Of a stretch of DNA of 60,431 nt, positions 7,448 through 15,267 are shown piece after piece. A program made the position numbers and the translations under genes. The stretch is from Nocardia abscessus NBRC 100374 (GTDB lineage: Bacteria > Actinomycetota > Actinomycetes > Mycobacteriales > Mycobacteriaceae). Numbering within the stretch: position 1 is the stretch's first letter; each line of letters begins with the position of its first letter. The stretch lies in contig NZ_BAFP01000268.1 in the NCBI RefSeq assembly GCF_000308455.1, forward strand, positions 1-60,431, read 5' to 3'. The notes below the pieces were generated by a model. The model saw nothing but the letters and a program-made list of their open reading frames with translations. It had not been told where the DNA came from and made no database searches.

Positions 7448-8136
7448 CCGAGGAACTGATCGCAGACGCCCAGCGCCTGGCTGAAGACGTCTCGCAGCGC
7501 GCCGACTACGGGGGCGTCTTCCAAGCCATCCAGGCCGGGATCGAGCACATCCTCGACTCCCGCGACGAGTGGCGGAGGCTCACCCGTGCGGAGCTGATCG
7601 ACAACCTGATGGCCGTCCACCACGCCGGACTCACACCGCAGATCTCGGTGGCTGTGGTCGGGCTGGCATCCGACGTGGGGCGTGACCTTCTGCACGAGCG
7701 GGGTCGTCTCGCCGCCCGGGTCGCCGAGCTGGAGCGGCAGGTCGAGCAGGCCCGCGAGGGCGGCAAGTTCCTGGGCGAGGCCATCGCAGAGCTGAACGAC
7801 ATCGCCCTCGACGCCACCGGAATGCACGACGCCATCGATGAGAACCGCAACGGCGATTGGCAGGCGGTGTGGGAGAACGTCTCCGACCTGGGCGAGCGGC
7901 TTCGGGCGGCTCAGCGGCGGATCGCGGACCTCCAAGCCATGAACTCCGGCGCCGAGCACCGCATCGACGAGTTGGAGTCGGACCTTGTCCGCATCGCCAA
8001 GTTAGAGGCCGAGCGGGATTCCGCGCGTGCCCAGTTCGGTCTCCTGTTCGACTTCCTCGCTGAGCGCGGCGCGTCCTTCGACACCGAACGAGGGAAAGTC
8101 GTCGCGGTCCGGATGCCCTCGAAGGGGGAGAAGTAG
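7444..8136 (+). CDS. Coiled-coil hypothetical protein
   Basis: A 230-residue protein with long heptad-like segments at about 75-115 (LLHERGRLAARVAELERQVE) and 145-195 (LGERLRAAQRRIADLQAMNS). The N-terminal 70 residues look globular. Phage proteins of this shape are often structural adaptors or inhibitors, but nothing specific can be said. The start is ATG 7444 in an ATGA overlap. Confidence 0.65.
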   Translation: MTEELIADAQRLAEDVSQRADYGGVFQAIQAGIEHILDSRDEWRRLTRAELIDNLMAVHHAGLTPQISVAVVGLASDVGRDLLHERGRLAARVAELERQVEQAREGGKFLGEAIAELNDIALDATGMHDAIDENRNGDWQAVWENVSDLGERLRAAQRRIADLQAMNSGAEHRIDELESDLVRIAKLEAERDSARAQFGLLFDFLAERGASFDTERGKVVAVRMPSKGEK

Positions 8137-8357
8137 TGGCGTCCATGACTTTCACGGTCCGGATTCCGGAGCAGGAGCACGCAATGCTCACCAGCCTCGC
8201 CGCGCTGCAAAAGGTGAGCGTCGCCCAGTTGGCGCGGCAACTCATCGCCGACGGTATGCGGCGGCTGCTGGACCCGGAGGAGATCGAACGGCGCATCGCC
8301 GAGGAGAAGGCCGTCCTGTTGGAGGCGGCCAAGCGCATGAGGGAGGGGGAGAAGTGA
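8136..8357 (+). CDS. Ribbon-helix-helix-like small regulator
   Basis: A 73-residue protein whose start GTG shares one base with the preceding TAG stop. The N-terminus has the beta strand plus two-helix pattern of Arc/MetJ-type DNA-binding proteins: MTFTVRIPEQEHAMLTSLAA, then KVSVAQLARQLIADGMRRLL. A charged helix follows. This fold is assigned from the pattern only. It could regulate nearby early genes or be the antitoxin-like half of a lost pair. Confidence 0.6.
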   Translation: MASMTFTVRIPEQEHAMLTSLAALQKVSVAQLARQLIADGMRRLLDPEEIERRIAEEKAVLLEAAKRMREGEK

Positions 8358-8617
8358 CCGTGTCTGACTCCCTGGATCGGCGCCGCGCTATCGCCGCCCA
8401 CCTCAACAAGATCCCCACCTCCTGCCCGGCCGATGTGCACGAGTGGACGGAGACCGGGGAGGTCGCGTTCGAGGACGACTACGGCCGGATCACGTTCAGT
8501 CCGCAGCCGGACACCTCCAGCGGCGTCTACTGCGCGCTGGCGGCGGCGGTGCACAAGCACGGCTGCTGCTACTGCGGGAAGTTCCGCACCGGGCTGGAGG
8601 TGTCCGATGGCCGCTGA
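8354..8617 (+). CDS. Small Cys-containing hypothetical protein
   Basis: An 87-residue protein starting at GTG 8354 in a GTGA overlap. The C-terminal half has HKHGCCYCGKF, which with the earlier cysteines (SCPADVHEW, VYCALAAA) may form a metal site. Not recognised. Confidence 0.6.
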   Translation: MTVSDSLDRRRAIAAHLNKIPTSCPADVHEWTETGEVAFEDDYGRITFSPQPDTSSGVYCALAAAVHKHGCCYCGKFRTGLEVSDGR

Positions 8618-8828
8618 GCATCTGCCCTGCGCTTCGACGCAGTACGGATTCGCCTGGGGTCCGGCGGAAGTAACTCGGCTGACAGAGATCGACGGCCGCG
8701 TGGTCGTCGGCATCCGCACCGCCACCGGCCAGGAGATCACGGTCTACGTGTCCGCGACCGGCCGTTCCGTTCGGGTGTTCAAGAAGGGCCACGGCGAATT
8801 GAAGGCGGTGTCCGATGGCCGCGCGTGA
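8607..8828 (+). CDS. Small beta-rich hypothetical protein
   Basis: A 73-residue protein overlapping the previous gene by 11 bases. Alternating strands (RVVVGIRTATGQEITVYVSA) suggest a small beta barrel. Not recognised. Confidence 0.6.
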   Translation: MAAEHLPCASTQYGFAWGPAEVTRLTEIDGRVVVGIRTATGQEITVYVSATGRSVRVFKKGHGELKAVSDGRA

Positions 8829-9003
8829 GCCCTGGTTCCGCCCGTACGAGGCCGCCGCCGAGCGCGCCGACCGGCGACATGCCGAGGAGCTGCCGGTGCA
8901 CGAACTGGCCCTGGCCTCCGCTGCCGAGCACTGGTTCGAGGCCATGACTCCGTTCTCCCTGCTCGACACCGTCGCCGAGGCGATGGGAGACGACGATGCG
9001 TGA
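8815..9003 (+). CDS. Small acidic helical protein
   Basis: A 62-residue protein starting inside the end of the previous gene (14-base overlap). Ala/Glu-rich helices (RPYEAAAERADRRHAEELPV) and a hydrophobic C-terminal helix. Not recognised. Confidence 0.55.
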   Translation: MAAREPWFRPYEAAAERADRRHAEELPVHELALASAAEHWFEAMTPFSLLDTVAEAMGDDDA

Positions 9004-9178
9004 CTACTGGTACGGGCGCATCGAAGCCGTCCAGCGGCGCACCGGGTTCCGGATGCACGTGTGCCTGTACGCCTACTGCACCTGCCTGGACTGCCACACC
9101 GACCCGGAGCTGCGTCGCCGGACCGCGATCGACCGCAGTGAACCGCAGGCGCCGAAGGTGATCGGGGGTGCGCTGTGA
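8996..9178 (+). CDS. Small Cys-rich protein
   Basis: A 60-residue protein. Residues 20-35 hold four cysteines in VCLYAYCTCLDCH, an arrangement that suggests a small metal-binding knuckle. It overlaps the previous gene by eight bases. No known family is recognised. Confidence 0.55.
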   Translation: MRDYWYGRIEAVQRRTGFRMHVCLYAYCTCLDCHTDPELRRRTAIDRSEPQAPKVIGGAL

Positions 9179-9390
9179 CCTTGCTGAACGAACTGCTCGC
9201 CCGCGCCTGGGAGCTGGTCACCATCGGAGTCCTGCTCGGTGTCGGCATCTGCGCAGTCGCCGGCCTCCCGAGCGAATTCTCCGGAGCCCCGGCCGAACCC
9301 GAGGACGAGCCCGAGGAGTTCGACGACACCGCTGCATGGGACCGCGGACACGACCAGTGGGTCGACGAGCAAACGGGGGTGTCGTGGTGA
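9175..9390 (+). CDS. Small membrane-anchored acidic protein
   Basis: A 71-residue protein with one N-terminal hydrophobic segment (about 10-32, WELVTIGVLLGVGICAVAGL) and a strongly acidic tail (EPEDEPEEFDD). A single-pass membrane protein with its acidic part on one face is likely. It starts at GTG in a GTGA overlap. Confidence 0.6.
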   Translation: MTLLNELLARAWELVTIGVLLGVGICAVAGLPSEFSGAPAEPEDEPEEFDDTAAWDRGHDQWVDEQTGVSW

Positions 9391-9536
9391 GCGTGAAGTT
9401 CAAGAACGGCCGCGTCGCGACGGAGGAAGAACTCGACGCCATCGCCAGGGCTTTCGGGTTCATGTCGTGGCAGGAGATGGAGCGCACGTGTCGCTATCGC
9501 GATGCCCGGCGCGCACGTGATGGGAGGAAGTCGTGA
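9387..9536 (+). CDS. Small basic hypothetical protein
   Basis: A 49-residue protein starting at GTG 9387, coupled through GTGA on both sides. It begins VKFKNGRVATEEELDAIARA and ends in an Arg-rich segment, so it could bind nucleic acid. No family is recognised. Confidence 0.5.
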   Translation: MSVKFKNGRVATEEELDAIARAFGFMSWQEMERTCRYRDARRARDGRKS

Positions 9537-9895
9537 CCGACACCAATCAGCTGATCGTCAACTTCCGCGGCGGCGTGGGGGAGCTGAAGCCCGACAACCC
9601 GGAGGAGCAGGCGAAAGCGCGGCTCACCGCGGCGCACTACGCCGAGAACGCCGAGGAGCTGGGGACGTTCCTGGACATGCTCGGTCTGCGTGAGTATCCG
9701 GTGAAGAAGCAGAAGCGCCCGAAGCATGTGCCCGGCAATCTGATCCGCAACCCCGGCAACTGCCGGAAATGCGGGGTGAGCATGGTGCCGAAGACCTCCG
9801 CCAAGCCTGGAGATGTCCATTACGGGTCTCGTGGGCTTTGCGCGCGCTGCTATGCGGCCTTCCGTCGTGCCGCGAAGAAGAAGGCAGCGAAGTGA
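9533..9895 (+). CDS. Zinc-finger-containing hypothetical protein
   Basis: A 120-residue protein. The C-terminal half has a four-cysteine zinc-finger pattern, CRKCG near 77-81 and LCARC near 103-107, flanked by lysine-rich segments (VKKQKRPKHV and RRAAKKKAAK). DNA or RNA binding is likely. It starts at GTG and is coupled to the WhiB-like gene that follows. Confidence 0.65.
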   Translation: MTDTNQLIVNFRGGVGELKPDNPEEQAKARLTAAHYAENAEELGTFLDMLGLREYPVKKQKRPKHVPGNLIRNPGNCRKCGVSMVPKTSAKPGDVHYGSRGLCARCYAAFRRAAKKKAAK

Positions 9896-10428
9896 GCGGC
9901 GAATTGCGGCGCAAAGCCGCCTGCCGGGACATGGGCACCGAGCAGTTCTTCCCGGCCACCGACAGTCAAGCCGCTGAGGCGATCAGGGTGTGCGTGCGCT
10001 GCCCGGTCCGGGAGATGTGCGGCAGAGAAGCCGACGACATGGGGGACCGGTACGGCATTCGTGCCGGGTTCCGGATGTGGCTGGAAAGCGACCGCGACAA
10101 GCTGCGGGAGTACCTAGGACGGCCGCCTCGGCTCAAGCGGGGCCGGGCGTGCCGCAGTTGTGGGGTTGCGTTCGAGACGCGTTCCCGGCGTCTGCTCTGC
10201 CCCTCGTGCTGCGGGCTCGTCCCTGCCGAGGGGCCGCGCGAGAAGGTGCGTGCGATGCAGCGGGCTGGTCTGACGAACCCGGAGATCGCCGAGCTCACGG
10301 GGGTGAAGCACGGGTCACTGAACGGCCTGCTCTACGGCAAGGTCGACGGCAAGGCGGTCGCGCACATCGCCAAGGACGCGGCCGAACGGATCATGGCCGC
10401 GCCGATCCCGCAGCGAGTGGCGCCATGA
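9892..10428 (+). CDS. WhiB-like protein with C-terminal zinc ribbon and helix-turn-helix
   Basis: A 178-residue protein. The N-terminal part (9-60) has the four WhiB cysteines in family spacing (C11, then C34-x2-C37-x5-C43), which would hold a 4Fe-4S cluster, and YGIRAGF stands where WhiB proteins have the G(V/I)WGG turn. Unusually, a second domain follows: CRSC at 87-90 with CPSCC at 103-107 (zinc ribbon), then NPEIAELTGVKHGSLNGLLY, which resembles a helix-turn-helix. Phage WhiB proteins are known to interfere with host WhiB regulators of division and exclusion (for example in mycobacteriophage TM4). Here the added DNA-binding part suggests a direct regulator. Confidence 0.8.
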   Translation: MSGELRRKAACRDMGTEQFFPATDSQAAEAIRVCVRCPVREMCGREADDMGDRYGIRAGFRMWLESDRDKLREYLGRPPRLKRGRACRSCGVAFETRSRRLLCPSCCGLVPAEGPREKVRAMQRAGLTNPEIAELTGVKHGSLNGLLYGKVDGKAVAHIAKDAAERIMAAPIPQRVAP

Positions 10429-10658
10429 CCTACATCCACGACTTCGCGGAGTGGCGTTACGCGCTGCCGGACAACGGATTCTCGGAAGCCGTGTTCGAAC
10501 TCGACCCGGGTGGACGGATCCGCCTGATCGGCAACGAGATCGACCACCAGACCAGAGACCGCTACGGCGTGTTCGGCGCCGACTACTCCGCCGACGACAT
10601 CGACATCTTGGCCGACCGCCTCAAGGCGATGGCGGCCCGATCGAGGGGAACCCTTTGA
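10425..10658 (+). CDS. Small hypothetical protein
   Basis: A 77-residue protein in an ATGA overlap, directly upstream of and coupled to the RecB-like nuclease. It is acidic, with an N-terminal beta section (AVFELDPGGRIRLIGNEID) and a C-terminal helix. Not recognised. Confidence 0.6.
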   Translation: MTYIHDFAEWRYALPDNGFSEAVFELDPGGRIRLIGNEIDHQTRDRYGVFGADYSADDIDILADRLKAMAARSRGTL

Positions 10659-11581
10659 CCGACTACAAGATCAAGCGCAACTACCTGGATCAGCCGTGGG
10701 TGATGCCGCCGGGCAGGGGCCCACTGACCGGGGAATGGCGGGATGGCAAGGACCGCCGGGGGAAGCCGAAGCGCTGGTGGCACTCTCCCGATGCGGTGCC
10801 CTATGCCCGCATGTCGGCGATCGCGAAAAGCCTGGACACCAAAGAGGGGCTTGTCGATTGGGCTGCGGCGCAGGCAGCTGTCGGGGTGATGCTCGATCCG
10901 GCGGCGCGCTCGGAGATCGTCACGCTGATCAACGAGTACGACGGTGACCCCTGGAACGCCGACGAAGGCGGGGTCGCGCACTCCGGGAAGGACCGACTCA
11001 AGGCTGCTGTCGAGCAGGCTCGCACCACGGCCGGGCAGCATGTCGCCGCGTCCGCTGGGTCGGAGTTCCACAAGCTCGGCGAGCTGGTGAACCGCGGGCA
11101 GGAACCGCGGCTGGTCCAAGACCACCTGAAGCCGCTGCTGGCCGAGTACAAGGCCGCGGTGGCGCCGATCCGGTTCCTGCGGCAGGAACTGTTCGTCGTC
11201 AACGACGAGCTGCGCCGCGCGGGATCGCTGGACTACCTGTTGCAGCTGCCGGACGGCCGTGTGCTGGTGTCGGATTTGAAGACCGGCAAGTGGGATGTGC
11301 GCTACCCGATGTCGGTGACGACGCAGATCGCCGGCCTGGCCACCGCCGTGGTCTACGACCAGGAGACGGGGGAGCGGCGGCCGATCCATCCCGACCTGGA
11401 CACGACCACCGGGCTGTTGGTGCATTTCCCGATCATGCTGCCTGATCCGCGGGTCCGGTTCTACGAACTGGACCTGGAGCTGGGCGTGCGGGCCGCCCGG
11501 ATCGCCCGTGACATCGAGGACTTGAGGAACGCGTTCAAGCGCAAGGGCGCCGAGCCGCGCCCTTTGGAGGTGCTGGTATGA
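10655..11581 (+). CDS. RecB/Cas4-like PD-(D/E)XK exonuclease
   Basis: A 308-residue nuclease probably acting in phage recombination. The RecB-type signature is present: GSEFHKLGELV (His motif), E178, D193 in GSLDYLL, and D207-x-K209 in VSDLKTGK. These are the metal and catalytic positions of the family. It starts at TTG 10655, which overlaps the previous TGA; no ATG or GTG gives a complete N-terminus without running through the upstream gene. The next gene is a Sak4-like ATPase, so the two likely work as an end-resection and strand-annealing pair like lambda Exo-Beta. Confidence 0.85.
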   Translation: MTDYKIKRNYLDQPWVMPPGRGPLTGEWRDGKDRRGKPKRWWHSPDAVPYARMSAIAKSLDTKEGLVDWAAAQAAVGVMLDPAARSEIVTLINEYDGDPWNADEGGVAHSGKDRLKAAVEQARTTAGQHVAASAGSEFHKLGELVNRGQEPRLVQDHLKPLLAEYKAAVAPIRFLRQELFVVNDELRRAGSLDYLLQLPDGRVLVSDLKTGKWDVRYPMSVTTQIAGLATAVVYDQETGERRPIHPDLDTTTGLLVHFPIMLPDPRVRFYELDLELGVRAARIARDIEDLRNAFKRKGAEPRPLEVLV

Positions 11582-12474
11582 GCCTGGAATTCGAGGAAGC
11601 AACGAAGGAAGCGCAGAAGGCCCGTATCGCTCTCACCGGTCCGGCGGGCAGCGGAAAGACCTTCACCGCCCTAATGCTGGCTCATGGCCTGGGCGAGAAC
11701 ATCGCCGTGATCGACACCGAGCGCGGCAAGGCGTCGCTGTACGTCGGCCGCAACGGGTGGCGGTTCAAGACCATCAAGCCCACCTCCTACTCCCCGCTGT
11801 CTCTGGTCGAGCACCTCGGCAAAGCGGAAGGCGCCGGGTTCGACGTCGTCATCATCGACTCCCTCTCGCACTACTGGGAGGGCATCGACGGCATGTTGGA
11901 GCAGGTCGACAAGCGCAGCGGGGTCAACAAGTTCACTTCCGGCTGGAAGGTGGTGCGCCCGGAGGAGCGGCGCATGATCGACGCCATCCTCGCCTACCCG
12001 GGGCACGTGATCATCACCCTCCGTTCCAAGCAGGAGTACGTGCTGGAAACCAACGACCGCGGCAAGCAGGAGCCGAAGCGTGTCGGGTTGAAACCAGTGC
12101 AGCGCGACGGCATCGAGTACGAGTTCGACCTGATCGGCGACATGGATCTGACGAACACGCTCACGGTGTCCAAGTCGCGCATCGAAGGCGTGGAAACGGG
12201 CACCGCCTTCGAGAAGCCGAACATGGAACTGGCGGCCACAGTCGCCACATTCCTGGCCGATGGCAAGCAGATCCCGTCGGTGTCGGAGTACCGCAGCCGG
12301 GCACTGGAACTCGATTCGGTCGACGATCTGAGGAAGTTGTTCGAGGAAGTCTCGGGCCATCAGCTCGACGGCGCCCCGATGCTGGACGACGGCGGGTTCC
12401 CCACGGTGCTGGGTGACTTCATCCGCAAGCGTGCCTCGCAGGTGAAGATGCGCAACCCGGAGGGCGTGGCGTGA
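11578..12474 (+). CDS. Sak4-like RecA-fold recombination ATPase
   Basis: A 298-residue ATPase of the phage Sak4/AAA_24 type, a shortened RecA-like core that promotes single-strand annealing. Walker A is GPAGSGKT at 21-28. Walker B is VVIIDSLSH with D94. The sensor-like region IITLRSKQEYVLE and the DGIEYEFDLIGDMD segment typical of the family follow. It is coupled by ATGA to the upstream nuclease, which supports a joint recombination role. Confidence 0.85.
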   Translation: MSLEFEEATKEAQKARIALTGPAGSGKTFTALMLAHGLGENIAVIDTERGKASLYVGRNGWRFKTIKPTSYSPLSLVEHLGKAEGAGFDVVIIDSLSHYWEGIDGMLEQVDKRSGVNKFTSGWKVVRPEERRMIDAILAYPGHVIITLRSKQEYVLETNDRGKQEPKRVGLKPVQRDGIEYEFDLIGDMDLTNTLTVSKSRIEGVETGTAFEKPNMELAATVATFLADGKQIPSVSEYRSRALELDSVDDLRKLFEEVSGHQLDGAPMLDDGGFPTVLGDFIRKRASQVKMRNPEGVA

Positions 12475-12824
12475 TCGAACACAACCCGGTTGCCATCGAG
12501 AACGCGATCCGCGACTGCGCCAATCGTATTGCGGCGGGCGTGGCCACCTGCGACAAGGCATACACGGCATTCCTCGAAGCTGATCGAGCCTACGACAGGG
12601 CGTTCGCCCACGCGTACCTGAACGCCATCGGTGCCGCGCACGAGCGCAAGTACCGCGCCGAGATCAAGACGCAGGCGGAGCGGGAGCGGCGAGACGTGGC
12701 CGACGCTGCGTACCGCTTCGCTGACCGCACAGCGCGGGCACTGGAGGCTGAGCTGCGCGCCTGGCAGTCGGTGAACAAGTCGGTGGTCAGCATGTTCGGT
12801 GCCGCCGGTCGGGGGGAGTACTGA
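12471..12824 (+). CDS. Helical hypothetical protein of the recombination module
   Basis: A 117-residue, almost wholly helical protein rich in Ala, Arg and Glu, starting at GTG 12471. The sequence (ERKYRAEIKTQAERERRDVA) suggests a long coiled coil. It lies between the Sak4-like ATPase and an HNH nuclease, so a helper role in recombination is possible. It is not recognised as a single-strand-binding protein. Confidence 0.6.
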   Translation: MIEHNPVAIENAIRDCANRIAAGVATCDKAYTAFLEADRAYDRAFAHAYLNAIGAAHERKYRAEIKTQAERERRDVADAAYRFADRTARALEAELRAWQSVNKSVVSMFGAAGRGEY

Positions 12825-13333
12825 TGACCGTCCACCCCAATCCCCGCAACCTGGTCCGCCAGATGCTGCCGAAGCGCCAACCCCGCACCAAGCGGCCCGC
12901 CAAGGCATTGGTCGATTCGGTGATCGCGGAGATCCGCCGCGCGGAGACCACGGTCGCCCAGGGCGCCCGTGTACTCGGCTGCGACCCGGACTCGCTGGGC
13001 CGCCGCGTGTGGAAAGAAACGAAGCGCGACGTGTTCGCCCGAGACCTCGGATGCGCGCTGTGTGGCGCGGTAAACCGGCTCGACGCGCAGCATCGCCGCG
13101 CCCGCAAGTCCGGTGGCACGTCGGACCCGGCGATCTCGTTCGGGATGGACAACCTGATCACGCTCTGCCGTGAGTGTCACGACCATGCCGAGCAGAACCC
13201 GGACTGGGCGCGTGGGCTCGGGCTGCGTCTCGACAACGGTGAAGTCCCCGCTGAGACGAAGGTCTTCCGCCGCGGCCGGTGGGTGCTGCTGTCCGATGAC
13301 GGCCGTGTCGAGCCGATCGGGGGTGAGCAGTGA
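12824..13333 (+). CDS. HNH endonuclease
   Basis: A 169-residue protein. Residues 65-125 carry an HNH/zinc layout: CALCG, then DAQHRRARKSGG (first His), and NLITLCRECHDHAEQN with the second CxxC and the final His. The basic N-terminal 50 residues may aid DNA binding. It sits between the recombination genes and the cytosine methylase. It could be a stand-alone repair nuclease or the nuclease partner of the methylase that follows; the sequence does not decide. Confidence 0.8.
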   Translation: MTVHPNPRNLVRQMLPKRQPRTKRPAKALVDSVIAEIRRAETTVAQGARVLGCDPDSLGRRVWKETKRDVFARDLGCALCGAVNRLDAQHRRARKSGGTSDPAISFGMDNLITLCRECHDHAEQNPDWARGLGLRLDNGEVPAETKVFRRGRWVLLSDDGRVEPIGGEQ

Positions 13334-14349
13334 TCGACTGGACCGATTTGTTCGGCGGTGGCGGTGGGTCGAGCGAAGGAATCCGCCGCGCCGGCCAACG
13401 CGTGGGTATCTGCGCCAACCACTGGCCCATCGCGGTGGCGACCCATCAGAAGAACCACCCGGACACCGAGCATGTCACCGCGAACCTGTCCGAGACCGAC
13501 TTCCGTACCTTCCCCCGTACCACAGCGTTGTGGGCGTCTCCGTCGTGTGTGTGGCATGCCCGCTCCGGTGGGCGCAAGCAACCTCCAGCGGAGGTGGAGC
13601 GGTTGCGGCAGGACGCGGGTGCGATCGACCGGGCTACAGCGTTTGCGGTGATCGCCGCGGCGGAGGTCCACCGGTACGAGGCGATCGTGGTGGAGAACGT
13701 CGAGGAGTTCACTCGCTGGAGCCTGTTCCGTTGGTGGCTGGACGGTCTCGCCGCTCTCGGGTACCGGCACCAGTCCGCGGTGTTGGATGCCGCGGCGGTC
13801 CCGGGCGCCGTGGCCCAGGTGCGGCGCCGCTGGTTCGGGGTGTTCACCCGCAACGGTGAAGTCGACCTGTCTCTGCCTCCGGTGCAGACCCCGGCTGCCG
13901 TGTCGATCCTTGATCCTGATCCCGGCCGGCCGGTCACGCGAAAGCTGTACGTGTCCCCGCAGATCGAGCGGATCACCGAACGTGATGTGCCGCATCTGGT
14001 GACCTACCGGCGCAACGCGAACCCGCGGCGGGCCGACCGGTTCCCGTTGGCGACCGTGACCGCGGGCGGTAACCACCATGCCGTCGCCACCGTCACCACC
14101 GACGGCGTGTTCCACCGGATGCTCACCAACCGTGAACGCGCACGGGCTCAGGGGTTCCCCGACTCCTACCAGTGGGTGGGGAATCAGACGCAGGTTCGAC
14201 AGATGATCGGCAACGCCGTGGCTGTCCCGGTCGCTGAGTTCCTGGCCCGCCGGATCGCCGCCCATCTCGATGGAGCCGCGCCTGCCCGATCCGACGATCA
14301 GTACGCGCTGTTCGGTTCCGTCTCCCCGATCGAAGGAGGGGCGGCGTGA
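13330..14349 (+). CDS. DNA cytosine-5 methyltransferase
   Basis: A 339-residue enzyme that would methylate cytosines in phage DNA, probably to escape host restriction. Conserved motifs run in order: motif I DLFGGGGG (6-13), motif IV SPSC with the catalytic C73, motif VI E122-N-V, motif VIII Q163-V-R-R-R, motif IX RERARAQGFPDSY and motif X MIGNAVAVPVA. Motif IV has PSC rather than the common PPCQ, a variant I associate with actinophage methylases (SPxCxxH). It starts at GTG, coupled to the HNH gene. Confidence 0.9.
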   Translation: MIDWTDLFGGGGGSSEGIRRAGQRVGICANHWPIAVATHQKNHPDTEHVTANLSETDFRTFPRTTALWASPSCVWHARSGGRKQPPAEVERLRQDAGAIDRATAFAVIAAAEVHRYEAIVVENVEEFTRWSLFRWWLDGLAALGYRHQSAVLDAAAVPGAVAQVRRRWFGVFTRNGEVDLSLPPVQTPAAVSILDPDPGRPVTRKLYVSPQIERITERDVPHLVTYRRNANPRRADRFPLATVTAGGNHHAVATVTTDGVFHRMLTNRERARAQGFPDSYQWVGNQTQVRQMIGNAVAVPVAEFLARRIAAHLDGAAPARSDDQYALFGSVSPIEGGAA

Positions 14350-14813
14350 CCGACACCTTCCGTCTCCTGACCACCAGCTCCCGCAGCTGGCCCGACCCCC
14401 ACGCCTTATGGGGTGCGATCGGGTCGGCGATCGCAACCCGTCTGCCCAACGGAGGCGTGATCACGGTCGTGCACGGCGGCTGCCGTACCGGCGGCGACCA
14501 TCACACGCACTTGTGGTGCCAGCATCCGATCTGCGACCCCGACTACCGCGTGGTGGAGGAGGTGCACCCCGCGGACTGGGAGCGGTACGGCAAAGCCGCG
14601 GGCCCGATCCGCAACCAGGAGATGGTCGACCGCGGCGCCGACCTCGTCCTGGCGGCCCCGCTGCCGGGTGCACGGTCTCTGTCTCGGGGCACGTGGGATT
14701 GCGTGGACCGGGCGAGGAACGCAGGTTTGCGGGTGGAGGTCGTGGCACCGACGGATGCGCCTCGGGTGGCCTGGGATGAGCCGGGACTGTTCGAGATCGG
14801 GGAGGTGCGGTGA
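14346..14813 (+). CDS. SLOG/DUF2493-like nucleotide-binding protein
   Basis: A 155-residue protein with a Rossmann-type fold pattern of the SLOG superfamily (DUF2493, YpsA-like). VITVVHGGCRTGGD near 40-50 and GPIRNQEMVDRGADLVLAAP near 85-105 match the glycine-rich and RN-containing motifs of that family. Such proteins bind nucleotide-like ligands and are common in phage genomes, with no settled function. The gene is the last before the structured leader region. Confidence 0.75.
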   Translation: MTDTFRLLTTSSRSWPDPHALWGAIGSAIATRLPNGGVITVVHGGCRTGGDHHTHLWCQHPICDPDYRVVEEVHPADWERYGKAAGPIRNQEMVDRGADLVLAAPLPGARSLSRGTWDCVDRARNAGLRVEVVAPTDAPRVAWDEPGLFEIGEVR

Positions 14814-14889
14814 TGACTTCCGTTGCAATGACCGCACATTCGTTCGAAACAACACGCCGTGGCGGCTCGAGTGCAGACCGTTTGCCCGG

Positions 14890-14994
14890 TAAAATGAAGA
14901 CGGCCCCGGGTGGGACCGAAAGGTGTTGGAAGCACCGATCGGAACCGCGAGCCCAGGGCCTACCCCTCACCGCTCTACCGGAAAGGGGGTGCTC
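14890..14994 (+). promoter_or_regulatory. Possible promoter with a structured RNA leader ahead of the replication operon
   Basis: A -10-like TAAAAT (14890-14895) preceded by CCGG is followed six bases later by a nested imperfect hairpin at 14902-14960. The outer arms are GGCCCCGGGT and GCCCAGGGCC, the middle pair is CCGA/TCGG and the inner pair is GGTGTT/AGCACC with loop GGA. A strong ribosome-binding site AAAGGGGG then precedes ATG 14995. No clear -35 box was found. A very similar layout lies at 22798-22839. Whether it is a structured 5' leader, a small RNA or a stability hairpin cannot be told from sequence. Confidence 0.45.
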
Positions 14995-15267
14995 ATGAGG
15001 ATACCCATACCCTCTGACTCCTCGCCTGCCGATCCGCCAATCGGCGTTTCTGAGCCTCGCACCTATCTGGTCGACATGCTCGATTCCATCCGCCGCCAAG
15101 AGCAGGCTGTCGCGCTGAGCAAGGTCCGGTACCTGCTGCTCGGCGACCGCTACGGAATGACGGCCGCCGAGATGGCCGAGGCCGTCGGCATGTCCGAGTC
15201 CGGTGTCCGCTCCGCCATCGCTCGCGCCAAGTCCAGCCCCGGCGAAGAGGACGGGGTGAGCCAGTGA
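14995..15267 (+). CDS. Sigma-like helix-turn-helix small protein
   Basis: A 90-residue protein starting at ATG 14995 behind AAAGGGGG. The C-terminal half has a helix-turn-helix of sigma-70 region-4 type (YGMTAAEMAEAVGMSESGVRSAIARAK). It is the first gene of the replication operon and is coupled to the initiator gene. A regulator of that operon is the simplest reading. Confidence 0.7.
   Translation: MRIPIPSDSSPADPPIGVSEPRTYLVDMLDSIRRQEQAVALSKVRYLLLGDRYGMTAAEMAEAVGMSESGVRSAIARAKSSPGEEDGVSQ

Noticed and set aside
14810..14998. A 62-codon + strand frame with GTGA and ATGA overlaps at its ends
   Set aside because: Its third positions are only about half GC, unlike all neighbours, and it spans the TAAAAT box and nested hairpin, so a non-coding leader explains the stretch better.
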